This document shows positions 1 through 9,464 of a DNA stretch of 64,000 bases, piece by piece. Each line of letters opens with the position of its first letter. The first letter of the stretch is position 1. This DNA comes from an uncultured Ruminococcus sp. (lineage in GTDB: Bacteria > Bacillota > Clostridia > Oscillospirales > Ruminococcaceae), in contig CAMBLM010000011.1 of assembly GCA_945868475.1 (NCBI GenBank), forward strand, positions 42,554-106,553, in the 5' to 3' direction. The position numbers and the translations under genes are program-made. The notes below the pieces were generated by a model, which was not told the DNA's origin, made no database searches, and saw only the letters and a program-made list of their open reading frames with translations.

Positions 1-2
1 CT

Positions 3-707
3 GTTGTTGAAGTAAACATTGAAACAGACTTCGCTGCTAACAATGACGAATTCAAGGCATTTGTTGCAGCAGTTGCTAAGACTGTAATCGAAAAGAACCC
101 TGCTGATGTTGATGCTCTCAAGGCAACAGTTATCAGCGGCGGCGATAAGACAGTTGAAGAAACTCTTCAGGATCTCTTTATCAAGATCAGAGAAAATATG
201 GTTATCCGTCGTTTCCAGAGATTTGAAGGCGTACTCGTTCCTTACGTTCACGGCGGCGGAAGCATCGGCGTAATGGTCAAGCTTGATACTGACCTTTCTG
301 CTGATAAGGTATTTGAAGTTGGTAAGGACTGCGCACTCCAGGTTGCAGCTATGAATCCAGCATATCTTGATGAAGCATCTGTACCTGCTGCTGTTCTTGA
401 AAACGAAAAGACTATCATCATGGCTCAGATGGCTGAAGATCCTAAGATGGCTTCCAAGCCTGAACAGGTAAAGGCTAAGATCGCTGAGGGTAAGGTTGGC
501 AAGTATTATTCTGAAAACTGTCTCCTCGATCAGGCATTTGTTAAGGATGACAAGATGACTGTTAAGCAGTATGTTGATAACGCAGCTAAGGCTCTCGGCG
601 GCTCAATCAAGGTTGTTGATTACGTTCGTTTCGAGAGAGGCGAAGGCGTTGAGAAGAAGGTTGACAACTTCGCAGAAGAAGTTGCAAGCATGGCTGGCAC
701 TAAGTAA
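3..707 (+). CDS. tsf: Elongation factor Ts (partial, 5' end outside window)
   Basis: Guanine-nucleotide exchange factor that recycles EF-Tu by displacing GDP, acting in the cytoplasm. The open frame enters at base 3 and runs 234 codons to TAA. It opens with the conserved family core (VxVNxETDFxAxNDEF) and carries the later RFxRFEG and DQxFVKDDKMTVKQYV segments. Complete EF-Ts proteins are about 290-310 residues, so roughly 60-75 residues of the N-terminal EF-Tu-binding part lie upstream. A strong terminator 22 bases after the stop marks this as the last gene of its unit (rpsB-tsf in most Firmicutes, inferred). Confidence 0.97.
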   Translation, partial: VVEVNIETDFAANNDEFKAFVAAVAKTVIEKNPADVDALKATVISGGDKTVEETLQDLFIKIRENMVIRRFQRFEGVLVPYVHGGGSIGVMVKLDTDLSADKVFEVGKDCALQVAAMNPAYLDEASVPAAVLENEKTIIMAQMAEDPKMASKPEQVKAKIAEGKVGKYYSENCLLDQAFVKDDKMTVKQYVDNAAKALGGSIKVVDYVRFERGEGVEKKVDNFAEEVASMAGTK

Positions 708-728
708 TCTCAATATAAGCTGAAAATT

Positions 729-761
729 GCCGCTTGGATCGAATTTCCAAGCGGCTTTTTT
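729..761 (+). terminator. Rho-independent terminator of tsf
   Basis: A perfect 9-bp stem (GCCGCTTGG / CCAAGCGGC) with a 9-base loop is followed directly by a T run. It lies 22 bases behind the tsf stop. Confidence 0.95.
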
Positions 762-781
762 ATGTTTTGGGGAAAATAGTA

Positions 782-810
782 TTGCAAATTCTTCAATTAA
801 ATGATATTAT
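782..810 (+). promoter_or_regulatory. Vegetative promoter for the substrate-binding protein gene
   Basis: TTGCAA and TATTAT are separated by 17 bases, ending 34 bases upstream of the TTG start. It follows the tsf terminator, so the next gene is its own transcription unit. Confidence 0.75.
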
Positions 811-844
811 TATAGAAGAATTTGTTTAAGGGAGTAGTTTTTAA

Positions 845-2467
845 TTGGTAAAGCGAAGATTTTGGAATATCTTTGTAACAGCTGTAATGATTTTAAATAT
901 TTTGACAATTTTTACAGGCTGTGAAGAAGATGACGGTTCAGGGCATACTTTTAAATACAATTTATCAAGCAATCCGCAGAATCTTGATCCACAGCTTGCA
1001 AGTGATGAGTCATCTATAATGGTTATTGATAACATTATGAGCGGACTTGTAAAAAAAGGAGCGGATGGCAGTATTCAGCCGGATGCGGCAAAAAGCTATA
1101 CAATTTCCGATGATGGCTTGGTTTACACTTTTGAACTGAAAGATGATATATATTGGGAATCGACTAACGAATATACGGAAAAGCTTTCGGCTGATGATTT
1201 CGTTTTTGCATTTCAGCGCATATACGACAGCGAGGCACTTTTTTCACCATATATCGATGATTTTATGTGTATAAAAAATGCAGAAGCGGTTTCAAAGGGA
1301 CTTTTTTCAAAGGATAAATTAGGCGTGACTGCGACAAGTGATAATACTTTACAGATTGAACTTGAATATCCTTGTTATGATTTTTTGGAAAAGCTTACAT
1401 TGTCGGGTGCAAAACCATGCAGCAAGGCTTTTTTTGAATATACTAAGGGGAGATATGGATTATCGGCAGAAACAACAGCTTCAAATGGAGCGTTTTATCT
1501 CAAAGAGTGGAATTATGACCCATATTGGGATAATAACTATATGATTTTACGACGAAACAAATCAAATTCCGAGAAATATTTTACATATCCATACAGCCTG
1601 AATTTCTTTATAAAAAGCGGAACGGATACGAATATATCAGATTATACAGCAGGGGATATTGACTGCACAGTTGTTTCAAGCTATGATAAAAAAGTTTTTT
1701 CAAAGAATCAGTATGAAAGCTATGCTACAAAGACATATGGATTGATCTTCAATACTAATTCCAAATATCTTGCTTCAAAATCGATAAGAGAGGCACTTTC
1801 TTCATCATTTGTCAGAGCTGAATCTCAAAATCCCGATTATATATCGGGCAGTGGAATTATTCCCTCGGGAATATCAGTTGCAGGACGAAAATATCGCGAT
1901 CTTGTTTCCGATGAAACGTTTAATTTATATGACAAGGGTAAAGCCTTGTCACTATGGAATAGTGAACTGAAAGCAAATGATCTTGTGTCCATAGATGGAT
2001 TAAAGATCACAATTCCTGAAAATTTTGGAGAAACAGACCTTGTTTCAAGCATTACAGAACAATGGCAGCAAAATCTTGAATTTTACTGCGGTGTCGAGGT
2101 CGTATCAGAAAATGAATATCAACTGAAATTATCTGATGGAACTTATGATATAGCTTTAGTTGAAATAAAATCAGGCAATGGTACTGCAAGCGGTTTTTTT
2201 GACTATTTTTCATCAAATAATAATTTTATAACTCCAAATTCAAGATATGAAGTTGCAGGAACTATAGCACAAATTTCAAAAGCGGAAAATCTCGGTAAAG
2301 CTATTGAACTTTACACGAATACAGAACGGATCATAATAGAATCATATGAATTTATTCCGATTTGTTACGGAAATGAATATTTAATTTTCCCTAATAACGT
2401 TAATGATCTTAATTACGATCCGATAACTCACTCGATAGACTTTAGTGAAGCTAAATATTTTGAATAA
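845..2467 (+). CDS. Family 5 extracellular solute-binding lipoprotein (OppA-like)
   Basis: Lipid-anchored binding protein of the peptide/nickel ABC transporter class, 540 residues, usual for the family. The N-terminus has a basic start, a hydrophobic core and a lipobox-like LTIFTGC, so Cys26 is the predicted lipidated residue. The body has the family's opening NPQNLDPQ and the ADDFVFAFQRI signature. The start is TTG at 845, preceded by GGGAG at ordinary spacing. No permease or ATPase genes lie beside it: it stands alone between two terminators with its own promoter, so it must borrow a transporter encoded elsewhere or act as a sensor (inference). The ligand, probably oligopeptide, cannot be read from the sequence. 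Confidence 0.88.
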   Translation: MVKRRFWNIFVTAVMILNILTIFTGCEEDDGSGHTFKYNLSSNPQNLDPQLASDESSIMVIDNIMSGLVKKGADGSIQPDAAKSYTISDDGLVYTFELKDDIYWESTNEYTEKLSADDFVFAFQRIYDSEALFSPYIDDFMCIKNAEAVSKGLFSKDKLGVTATSDNTLQIELEYPCYDFLEKLTLSGAKPCSKAFFEYTKGRYGLSAETTASNGAFYLKEWNYDPYWDNNYMILRRNKSNSEKYFTYPYSLNFFIKSGTDTNISDYTAGDIDCTVVSSYDKKVFSKNQYESYATKTYGLIFNTNSKYLASKSIREALSSSFVRAESQNPDYISGSGIIPSGISVAGRKYRDLVSDETFNLYDKGKALSLWNSELKANDLVSIDGLKITIPENFGETDLVSSITEQWQQNLEFYCGVEVVSENEYQLKLSDGTYDIALVEIKSGNGTASGFFDYFSSNNNFITPNSRYEVAGTIAQISKAENLGKAIELYTNTERIIIESYEFIPICYGNEYLIFPNNVNDLNYDPITHSIDFSEAKYFE

Positions 2468-2504
2468 AAAAGACTGGCTGTTATTAAAACAGTCAGTCTT
2501 TTTG
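2466..2504. terminator. Bidirectional terminator between converging genes
   Basis: AAAGACTGGCTGTT pairs with ACAGTCAGTCTTT across a short loop, with A and T runs on either side. It serves the lipoprotein gene from the left and purL from the right. Confidence 0.9.
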
Positions 2505-2518
2505 TATCTATGGATATA

Positions 2519-5500
2519 TTAACCGAAGTAAGCAACGCCGCTTTCAAAGATCTTCTGATCCTTTTCGCCTGAAACATTCTTTGAAATATCACGGCCGATA
2601 CGTTCACTGTGTCCCATCTTACCGAGGATACGTCCATCGGGTGATGTGATACCCTCGATCGCATCAATGGAGGTGTTAGGATTGAAACGAATATCCATTG
2701 TAGGATTGCCCTCAAGGTCAACATACTGAGTTGCGATCTGTCCATTATCGGCAAGCTTCTTGATAAGTTCTTCCGAAGCCACGAATCGTCCCTCGCCGTG
2801 GGAGATCGCAATTCTATGAATATCACCGGTTTCGCAGCCTGCAAGCCATGGTGATTTATTTGAAGCAATTCGTGTGTTTACCATCATTGACTGGTGGCGG
2901 CCGATCGTGTTGAATGTAAGTGTAGGAGAGTCGTCCTTCATATCAACGATGTGTCCGAAAGGCACAAGTCCGAGCTTGATAAGAGCCTGGAAGCCGTTGC
3001 AGATACCGAGCATGAGTCCGTCACGGTTATCCATAAGATCATGAACTGCGTCCTTGATGCGTGGATTGCGGAAGAATGCTGTAATAAACTTACCTGAACC
3101 GTCAGGCTCATCACCGCCCGAGAAACCACCCGGGATCATAATGATCTGAGAGTTCTTGATTGCCTTTTCAACATAAGCAACGCTGTCTTCAAGTGCTGCT
3201 GTTGAAAGGTTCTTTATTACAACGACCTCGGGAACTGCACCTGCACGTTCAAATACTCTTGCGGTATCATATTCACAGTTTGTGCCGGGGAATACAGGGA
3301 TAAGAACACGGGGCTTAGCAACATGAATGCTTGATTTAGTTCTTTCTGTTGCTGTATAGTTGAATACCTTTGCAGGCTTGTCAGTTGTTTTAATATTGCA
3401 GGGGAATATAGGTTCAAGCTTGTCCTCCCACTTTTTCTGAAGAGCTGCCATATCAACAGTATAACCCTTGCAGTCTATCTTGTATTCGCTGATAGTTTCG
3501 CCGATAACATTTTCAACCGTGAACGGATCACCGTTGAGTTCAATTACAAATGAGCCATACTTGGAGTAGAAGAGTGTATCTTCGGAAAGCTTCTTGTCAA
3601 AACGGAAACCGATCCTGTTGCCGAGTGACATCTTTGCAACAGCTTCTGCAACGCCGCCGAAACCAACTGCCCAAGCTGAAACAGCAGTACCGTCTGCGAT
3701 GAGCTTTTCAACTCTTTCAAAGCAGCTGCGGATGCTTTCAAATTTAGGAAGATTGTTTTCATCGTATTCGGGAGTGATAAGTATAACTTTATTTCCTGCC
3801 TTTTTGAATTCGGGGGAGATAATGGATTTGCTGTCGACTGTGGAAACTGCAAAGGAAACGAGCGTTGCGGGGACGTCAATGTTCTCAAATGTACCTGACA
3901 TTGAATCCTTGCCGCCGATAGCACCGCAGCCAAGTTCGATCTGTGCTTTGTATGCGCCGAGGAGTGCTGCAAAAGGTCTGCCCCAACGTGTGGGATTGTT
4001 CTGAGTCCTTTCAAAGTACTCCTGAAATGTGAGCCAGCATCTCTTGTAGCTTCCGCCTGCCGCAACGACCTTTGCAACGGATTCGATAACAGCGGAAATT
4101 GCGCCGTGATATGGGCTCTTGTCGCTTACGTAAGGGTTAAAGCCCCAGCCCATGATAGAGCAAGTATTTGTTTCGCCCTTGAGAACAGGTATCTTTGCAG
4201 CCATTGCCTGAGTTGGTGTGAGCTGATATGCACCGCCGTAAGGCATAAGAACTGTGCCTGCGCCAATGGTCGAGTCGAAACGTTCAACAAGTCCCTTCTG
4301 AGAGCAAACATTGAGGTTTGTCATAAGAGCTTCCCAGCTGTCTGCACAGTCGGTGTAGGTTTTGAGCTGTGATGTTACAGGAAGCGGAACAGCAACATCG
4401 GTATGCTTTTCTGCACCGTTTGAGTTAAGGAACTCTCTTGAAAGATCAACGATAGTTTTATCGTTCCAATTCATTTTAAGACGGGGTTCTTCTGTAACAA
4501 CGGCAACGAGAGTTGCTTCAAGGTTTTCCTTTTCAGCTTCTGCAATAAATTTATCAGCATCAGTCTTGCGTACAACAACAGCCATACGTTCCTGGCTTTC
4601 AGAAATTGCAAGCTCCGTGCCGTCAAGACCGTCATATTTCTTTGGAACAGCATTAAGGTCGATGATAAGACCGTCTGTAAGCTCACCGATCGCTACTGAA
4701 ACGCCGCCTGCGCCGAAGTCGTTGCAGCGTCTGATCATGTGTGTAACTTCGGGATTTCTGAACAATCTCTGGAGCTTTCTTTCAACGGGAGGATTACCCT
4801 TCTGAACTTCTGCACCGCAGGTTTCAAGTGAAGCTTCAGTGTGCGACTTGGAAGAGCCTGTTGCGCCGCCGCAGCCGTCACGTCCTGTTCTTCCGCCGAG
4901 GAGAATAACTACATCACCGGGTTCGGGAACTTCACGGATAACGTTGTCCTTTGGTGCTGCTGCGATAACTGCGCCTATTTCAAGACGCTTTGCAACATAG
5001 CCCGGGTGGTAAACTTCGGAAACGTGACCTGTAGCAAGACCGATCTGGTTACCGTAAGAGCTGTATCCGTTTGCTGCGCCGACAGTGATCTTTCTCTGTG
5101 GAAGCTTGCCGTGGATGGTGTCCTCAACGGGAACAAGTGGATTTGCTGCGCCTGTTACACGCATTGCCTGATAAACATAGGAACGTCCTGAAAGCGGGTC
5201 ACGGATAGCACCGCCAAGGCAGGTAGCTGCACCGCCGAAGGGTTCAATTTCGGTTGGGTGGTTATGTGTTTCGTTTTTGAACATAAGGAGCCAGTCCTGA
5301 ACATCGCCGTCAACATCGACTTTGATCTGAACGGAGCAAGCGTTGATCTCTTCGGATTCATCGAGATCTTTGAGAATACCGTCTTTTTTCAGCTTCTTTG
5401 CAGCGATCGTTGCAATGTCCATAAGAGTGATAGGCTTGTTTGTTCTGCCGAGTTCTTCTCTTGCATTAAGGTATTCGTTATAAGTTTTTTTGATATAGTC

Positions 5501-6226
5501 AGCGTTGATCTCAGCGTTATCGATAATGGTCGAGAAAGTAGTGTGACGGCAGTGGTCAGACCAGTATGTATCGATCATACGAATCTCGGTGATTGTTGGG
5601 TCACGCTTTTCGGTTTCCTTGAAATATTTCTGACAGAATTTAATATCGTCAAGATCCATGGCAAGTCCGTACTTTGAAATAAAGTCAACAAGCTCTGCTT
5701 CACCGAGATAGATAAAGTTTTCAAGAGTTGCGACTTCCGTAGGGATATCATATTCGGTGACAAGTGTGGAAACTTCATCGAGAGATGCTTCGCGGCTTTC
5801 TACGGGGTTGATGATATATGCTTTGAGCGCAGACATTTCGCTTGCGGAAAGCTTACCGTCAACGATGTAAATTCTTGCATTTTTGATCTTGCAGCGTTCA
5901 CCCTGAGTGAGGATCTGGATACACTGCTCGCAGGAATCAGCTCTCTGGTCGAACTGACCGGGGAGATACTCAACGGCAAAAACGCTTTCGTTTTCACCAA
6001 GTTCCGGAAGCTTTGTACTTGTAGTGTCAACGGCAGGTTCGGAGAATACATTTCCGATAGCAAGCTTGAAATCAGCTTCGGAAAGACCTTCTGCGTCATA
6101 ACGGTTAAGGATCCTGATGTTTCTCAGCTTATCAAGTCTGAGTGCCGTTTTGACATCGGCAAGAAGATTCTTTGCTTCAACAGCAAATTCAGGCTTCTTT
6201 TCAACATAGATACGAAATACAGACAT
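2519..6226 (-). CDS. purL: Phosphoribosylformylglycinamidine synthase, single-chain
   Basis: Fourth step of purine synthesis: FGAR + ATP + glutamine to FGAM in the cytoplasm. At 1235 residues this is the long single-chain clostridial/streptococcal form, in which synthetase and glutaminase are fused. The N-terminal three quarters hold the synthetase (SDHCRHTTF, NETHNHPTEIEPFGGAATCLGGAIRD). The C-terminal quarter is a class I amidotransferase with nucleophile Cys in GICNGFQ and the SHGEGRF catalytic region. The ATG is preceded by AAGGAG. No other pur gene is adjacent, so it sits apart from the rest of the pathway. The 139-base leader between mtaB and purL has GC-rich blocks but matches no purine riboswitch I recognise. 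Confidence 0.97.
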   Translation of the reverse strand: MSVFRIYVEKKPEFAVEAKNLLADVKTALRLDKLRNIRILNRYDAEGLSEADFKLAIGNVFSEPAVDTTSTKLPELGENESVFAVEYLPGQFDQRADSCEQCIQILTQGERCKIKNARIYIVDGKLSASEMSALKAYIINPVESREASLDEVSTLVTEYDIPTEVATLENFIYLGEAELVDFISKYGLAMDLDDIKFCQKYFKETEKRDPTITEIRMIDTYWSDHCRHTTFSTIIDNAEINADYIKKTYNEYLNAREELGRTNKPITLMDIATIAAKKLKKDGILKDLDESEEINACSVQIKVDVDGDVQDWLLMFKNETHNHPTEIEPFGGAATCLGGAIRDPLSGRSYVYQAMRVTGAANPLVPVEDTIHGKLPQRKITVGAANGYSSYGNQIGLATGHVSEVYHPGYVAKRLEIGAVIAAAPKDNVIREVPEPGDVVILLGGRTGRDGCGGATGSSKSHTEASLETCGAEVQKGNPPVERKLQRLFRNPEVTHMIRRCNDFGAGGVSVAIGELTDGLIIDLNAVPKKYDGLDGTELAISESQERMAVVVRKTDADKFIAEAEKENLEATLVAVVTEEPRLKMNWNDKTIVDLSREFLNSNGAEKHTDVAVPLPVTSQLKTYTDCADSWEALMTNLNVCSQKGLVERFDSTIGAGTVLMPYGGAYQLTPTQAMAAKIPVLKGETNTCSIMGWGFNPYVSDKSPYHGAISAVIESVAKVVAAGGSYKRCWLTFQEYFERTQNNPTRWGRPFAALLGAYKAQIELGCGAIGGKDSMSGTFENIDVPATLVSFAVSTVDSKSIISPEFKKAGNKVILITPEYDENNLPKFESIRSCFERVEKLIADGTAVSAWAVGFGGVAEAVAKMSLGNRIGFRFDKKLSEDTLFYSKYGSFVIELNGDPFTVENVIGETISEYKIDCKGYTVDMAALQKKWEDKLEPIFPCNIKTTDKPAKVFNYTATERTKSSIHVAKPRVLIPVFPGTNCEYDTARVFERAGAVPEVVVIKNLSTAALEDSVAYVEKAIKNSQIIMIPGGFSGGDEPDGSGKFITAFFRNPRIKDAVHDLMDNRDGLMLGICNGFQALIKLGLVPFGHIVDMKDDSPTLTFNTIGRHQSMMVNTRIASNKSPWLAGCETGDIHRIAISHGEGRFVASEELIKKLADNGQIATQYVDLEGNPTMDIRFNPNTSIDAIEGITSPDGRILGKMGHSERIGRDISKNVSGEKDQKIFESGVAYFG

Positions 6227-6365
6227 AGTTTACGCTCCTTAAATTCTGTTTATTTGGTGACCCCGTTACCCCTTGGGACAGCTTTATATCAGCAGCAGAA
6301 AATTTCTGGACCGCATTAATAAAAAGCTGACTTTATACGGCTTTGCGGACAACCTTTTGAGCTGA

Positions 6366-7673
6366 TTATTGCTCCGATACAATTTCGCCTACACAATAAT
6401 CATTCTCTATCCTTTCTATTTTAACATAAAAAATCTGATTACGCAAACTTTTTCCTAAATTTTTTGTAAAAATTTTTACCAAAGTGTAGTTAGGCGTGTA
6501 TCCATGGGGGATTTTATCAGCTTTTTCGCGTTCAAAAAGTACCGGAAAAGTAAGCCCTGACTGGCTTTGCAGGAATTTTTGACGTGACTCCTCGGCAGCT
6601 TCGGACATTATCTTTGCACGAATATTTTTTTGCGGCGTCGGTATCTGATTTTCAAAATTGGCAGCAGGAGTACCTTTTCGCTGGGAATATGGAAAAACAT
6701 GGGCCTTTGCAAAGCCGATATTTTTGACAAATTCTACCGATTGCTTGAAATCTTCATCGGTTTCATTCGGAAACCCGACCATTACATCAGTTGTTATAGC
6801 GCAATTGTCAAAGTTGTCGCGAAGTTTTTGCACAAGTTCGGCATAATTGGCGGTCGTATATCGACGGTTCATTTCTTTCAGCGTCTTATCACAGCCGCTT
6901 TGGAGCGAAAGGTGGAACTGTGGGCAGAATTTCGGCTGTGCGGCAAGTCTGCGTATATCTTCGTCGTTTATCATTTCAGGTTCAAGAGAACCAAGACGAA
7001 CTCGTTTTATGCCGTCGATCGCACATATTGTTTCAACAGCATCTGCAAGCCGAAGTTTGTATTCTATACCATAAAATGACAGGTTTATGCCGACAAGAAC
7101 GATCTCTTGATAACCTGATGCAGCAAGCTTTTCAGCTTCTTCTTTCAGCTTATTGATAGGCTTTGAACGGAATCTTCCTCTTGAATACGGAATGATGCAG
7201 TATGTGCAGAACATATTGCAGCCGTCTTGTATTTTTATAAATGCACGGGTGTTGTTTTCATAACCTGCATTGCACATATCTTCAAATATGTCGTTTGAAG
7301 TATAATTGCAAATATCTACTGTTCTTTTGCGGCTTTCGAGATATTCGTTTATGATGTCGGGGAGAGCGTTTCTGTTTTTTGTTCCGACAACTATATCAGC
7401 TTCTTTTATATCGGCAGCTTCATCGGGAAAAGCCTGCGGATAGCAGCCTGTTACGGCAATCACCGAGTTTGGATATTCTCTGCGAAGTCTGCGAAGTTCC
7501 TTGAAAACCTTTTTGTCACCTGTTTCGGTTACTGTGCAGGTATTTATAACAAAGATCTCACTTTCGCTTTCATTATCGGTCACAGTAAATCCTTTGCCGC
7601 TGAAATTTTGCTTCATATTTTCGGTTTCATAAAGATTAACTTTACAGCCGAAGGTTTTAAAGTGAATATACAT
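6366..7673 (-). CDS. mtaB: tRNA t6A37 methylthiotransferase (MtaB family)
   Basis: Radical-SAM enzyme that adds a methylthio group to t6A at position 37 of ANN-decoding tRNAs. The order is an N-terminal UPF0004 domain with cluster cysteines (TFGCKVN, NTCTVT, GCYPQ), a radical-SAM core with CNMFCTYCIIP (Cys-x3-Cys-x2-Cys), and a C-terminal TRAM-like region. An in-frame ATG lies four codons upstream, but the GGAG best placed for initiation overlaps that codon and sits six bases before the ATG chosen here, giving 435 residues. A divergent promoter pair lies upstream, shared with the HPr-like gene. Confidence 0.93.
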   Translation of the reverse strand: MYIHFKTFGCKVNLYETENMKQNFSGKGFTVTDNESESEIFVINTCTVTETGDKKVFKELRRLRREYPNSVIAVTGCYPQAFPDEAADIKEADIVVGTKNRNALPDIINEYLESRKRTVDICNYTSNDIFEDMCNAGYENNTRAFIKIQDGCNMFCTYCIIPYSRGRFRSKPINKLKEEAEKLAASGYQEIVLVGINLSFYGIEYKLRLADAVETICAIDGIKRVRLGSLEPEMINDEDIRRLAAQPKFCPQFHLSLQSGCDKTLKEMNRRYTTANYAELVQKLRDNFDNCAITTDVMVGFPNETDEDFKQSVEFVKNIGFAKAHVFPYSQRKGTPAANFENQIPTPQKNIRAKIMSEAAEESRQKFLQSQSGLTFPVLFEREKADKIPHGYTPNYTLVKIFTKNLGKSLRNQIFYVKIERIENDYCVGEIVSEQ

Positions 7674-7740
7674 AAAATACTCCATTGTTTATTGTTAGTT
7701 TTCACCAACGGGCATATATTTTGCCGCTGAATTCTATATT

Positions 7741-7769
7741 ATTATACAATATAAAAAAATTTTTTGCAA
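7741..7769 (-). promoter_or_regulatory. Promoter for mtaB
   Basis: On the minus strand TTGCAA (7764-7769) and TATAAT (7741-7746) are 17 bases apart, about 70 bases upstream of the mtaB start. It lies back to back with the promoter at 7776. Confidence 0.72.
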
Positions 7770-7775
7770 TTCCTC

Positions 7776-7804
7776 TTGACTAAATTATAAAAAACTGATA
7801 TTCT
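7776..7804 (+). promoter_or_regulatory. Promoter for the HPr-like gene
   Basis: TTGACT and TATTCT are separated by 17 bases, 66 bases upstream of the ATG. Confidence 0.75.
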
Positions 7805-7869
7805 ATAAATGTACCAAAAGTTAGGTACGGAAAATTTAACGTAAAACTACAACAATTGGAGGGATTTTT

Positions 7870-8100
7870 ATGTCAAAAACTACTGTAATGCTGGCTACAA
7901 TCAACGATGTTAAGGAATTTGTTTCCATTGTTTCTCTTTGTGACTTTGATGTCGATTTAATTTCCGGCAGATATGCCGTTGACGCAAAATCCATTATGGG
8001 TATCTTCAGCCTTGACCTTTCAAAGCCTATCGCTCTTGAAGCTCATACTGATGATGCATCTAAGTTCTTTGCTCAGATCAAGCAGTTCATCGTTGAATGA
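7870..8100 (+). CDS. HPr-like protein lacking the phosphorylatable His
   Basis: A 76-residue protein with the length and C-terminal half of the phosphotransferase carrier HPr. The regulatory-serine loop is kept (AKSIMGIFSL, Ser41), but where HPr has the GLHARP active site the sequence reads ATINDVKEF, so the His15 phosphocarrier residue is missing. It should therefore not carry phosphate from PEP to sugars. If functional it may be a Crh-like regulatory partner modified on the serine (inference from Bacillus Crh, which also lacks His15). GGAGG lies seven bases before the ATG. It is monocistronic, with its own promoter and terminator. Confidence 0.85.
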   Translation: MSKTTVMLATINDVKEFVSIVSLCDFDVDLISGRYAVDAKSIMGIFSLDLSKPIALEAHTDDASKFFAQIKQFIVE

Positions 8101-8125
8101 TGATTTCAGTAAAAATTATTTAAAC

Positions 8126-8158
8126 AAAAGTGTCGATTTTTTCGGCACTTTTGTTTTT
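8126..8158 (+). terminator. Terminator after the HPr-like gene
   Basis: AAAAGTGTCG / CGGCACTTTT stem (one G-T pair) with a short T-rich loop, followed by TGTTTTT. Confidence 0.88.
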
Positions 8159-8225
8159 GTATGTCTATAAATTTAAAATAAGCATAAAATATCATAGGTA
8201 AATATAAAATATGAGGTTGATGCTT

Positions 8226-9353
8226 ATGAAAAAATTTATAGGAATATTTCTCTCGGTCATTATTGCCATATCATGCGCCGCACCTGTTTTTGCTGAAACA
8301 TCAGAATGCTGCAGTATAGTTTTTGAACTTACATCCGGAATAGTTATTGATGATGTAAATGCTGATAAGGTCGTGCCTGTCGGAACGATGAACAAGCTTA
8401 TGACAGTGTTGCTTGCGGCTGAGAAAATAAGCCGTAAAGAGTTGGCGCTTGACACAACTGTTAAGGTGTCAGAATATGCTAATTCAATGCAGGGTGCACA
8501 GATATGGCTTATGCCAAATGAGAGCATTACTGTTGAGGAGCTTTTTAAGGGCATAATAATAGGAAATGCGAATGACGCTTCGGTTGTGATAGCAGAGGCT
8601 GTTTCGGGTTCGGAGAAAAAGTTTGTTGCGGCGATGAATGATAAAGCGGCTGAACTGGGAATGAAGAACACATCATTCACAAACTGCTGCGGATATTATG
8701 ACGATGACAAGCAGCTTTCAACAGTGTCCGACCTTTCAAAGCTTATATGCGAACTATATAAATATGAGTTCCTTACACCGTATTTTACAACATGGCTTGA
8801 CTATGTACGAAATAATACGGCTGAGCTTGTTAATGCGAATGAACTTGTTAAAAAAATTGAAGGGATCATTGGCTTTAAAGCAGGTTCAACTGAGAAGTCG
8901 GGGAATTGCATCGCTGTCGCTGCTCAAAGAGGTGACAAGGCGTTTGGAGTTATAATCTTAGGTGCTGATGATAAGGATAAAATGTTTTCAGCTGCGAGAA
9001 CAAAGCTTGAGTCCGTATTTGCGGATTATATTGTTATCAAGCCTGAGCCGCCCGAGAATATTCCGAGTATGATCGGCGTGAGAAATTCCCTTACAACGTA
9101 TATCCCCGTAGCTTTTGGCGATATACGAAATATAGTTATACCTAAAGGAGCTGCAGACAGCATTTCGTCGGTTTATATCATGCCCGAACAGGTTTATGCG
9201 CCGATAAGGAATGGTGATAAGGTAGGCGAGATACAGTTCTATCGAAAGGAAAAGTATCTTTTTTCTGTAGATATTTTTGCTGCTGAAAATGCAGATGAAA
9301 AAACAAATTTTAATGTTTTGCTAAAGTTACTAAAAATGATTATCTCTTTTTAG
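8226..9353 (+). CDS. S11-family D-Ala-D-Ala carboxypeptidase homologue, active site altered
   Basis: Secreted protein of the DacF/PBP5-like serine peptidase family, 375 residues, with a clear signal peptide (basic MKK, hydrophobic core, cleavage near VFA-E at residue 23). The fold is recognisable, but all three penicilloyl-enzyme motifs differ: SxxK reads T54-M-N-K57, SxN reads N114-A-N116, and KTG reads K218-A-G220. Loss of the acylated serine suggests a non-catalytic binding protein, or an enzyme using Thr. The ATG at 8226 has GAGG nine bases upstream and is preferred to one five codons earlier. A C-terminal beta-sandwich follows, as in the family. Sporulation or wall role unknown. Confidence 0.87.
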   Translation: MKKFIGIFLSVIIAISCAAPVFAETSECCSIVFELTSGIVIDDVNADKVVPVGTMNKLMTVLLAAEKISRKELALDTTVKVSEYANSMQGAQIWLMPNESITVEELFKGIIIGNANDASVVIAEAVSGSEKKFVAAMNDKAAELGMKNTSFTNCCGYYDDDKQLSTVSDLSKLICELYKYEFLTPYFTTWLDYVRNNTAELVNANELVKKIEGIIGFKAGSTEKSGNCIAVAAQRGDKAFGVIILGADDKDKMFSAARTKLESVFADYIVIKPEPPENIPSMIGVRNSLTTYIPVAFGDIRNIVIPKGAADSISSVYIMPEQVYAPIRNGDKVGEIQFYRKEKYLFSVDIFAAENADEKTNFNVLLKLLKMIISF

Positions 9354-9402
9354 CTAATTTGAATAAAACTTTTTAAAAAATCTTTATTGTTTGCAAAAAA
9401 TA

Positions 9403-9431
9403 TTGCAAAATCACAAAAATTATAGTAAAAT
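9403..9431 (+). promoter_or_regulatory. Promoter for pgi
   Basis: TTGCAA and TAAAAT, 17 bases apart, 33 bases upstream of the pgi ATG. Confidence 0.7.
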
Positions 9432-9464
9432 AGCATTTAGGAATTAATATGGAGGAATGTTGAA

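Noticed and set aside
6227..6365. Possible purine-related riboswitch upstream of purL
   Set aside because: Checked by eye against purine, PRPP and ZTP riboswitch patterns; conserved core sequences are not present.
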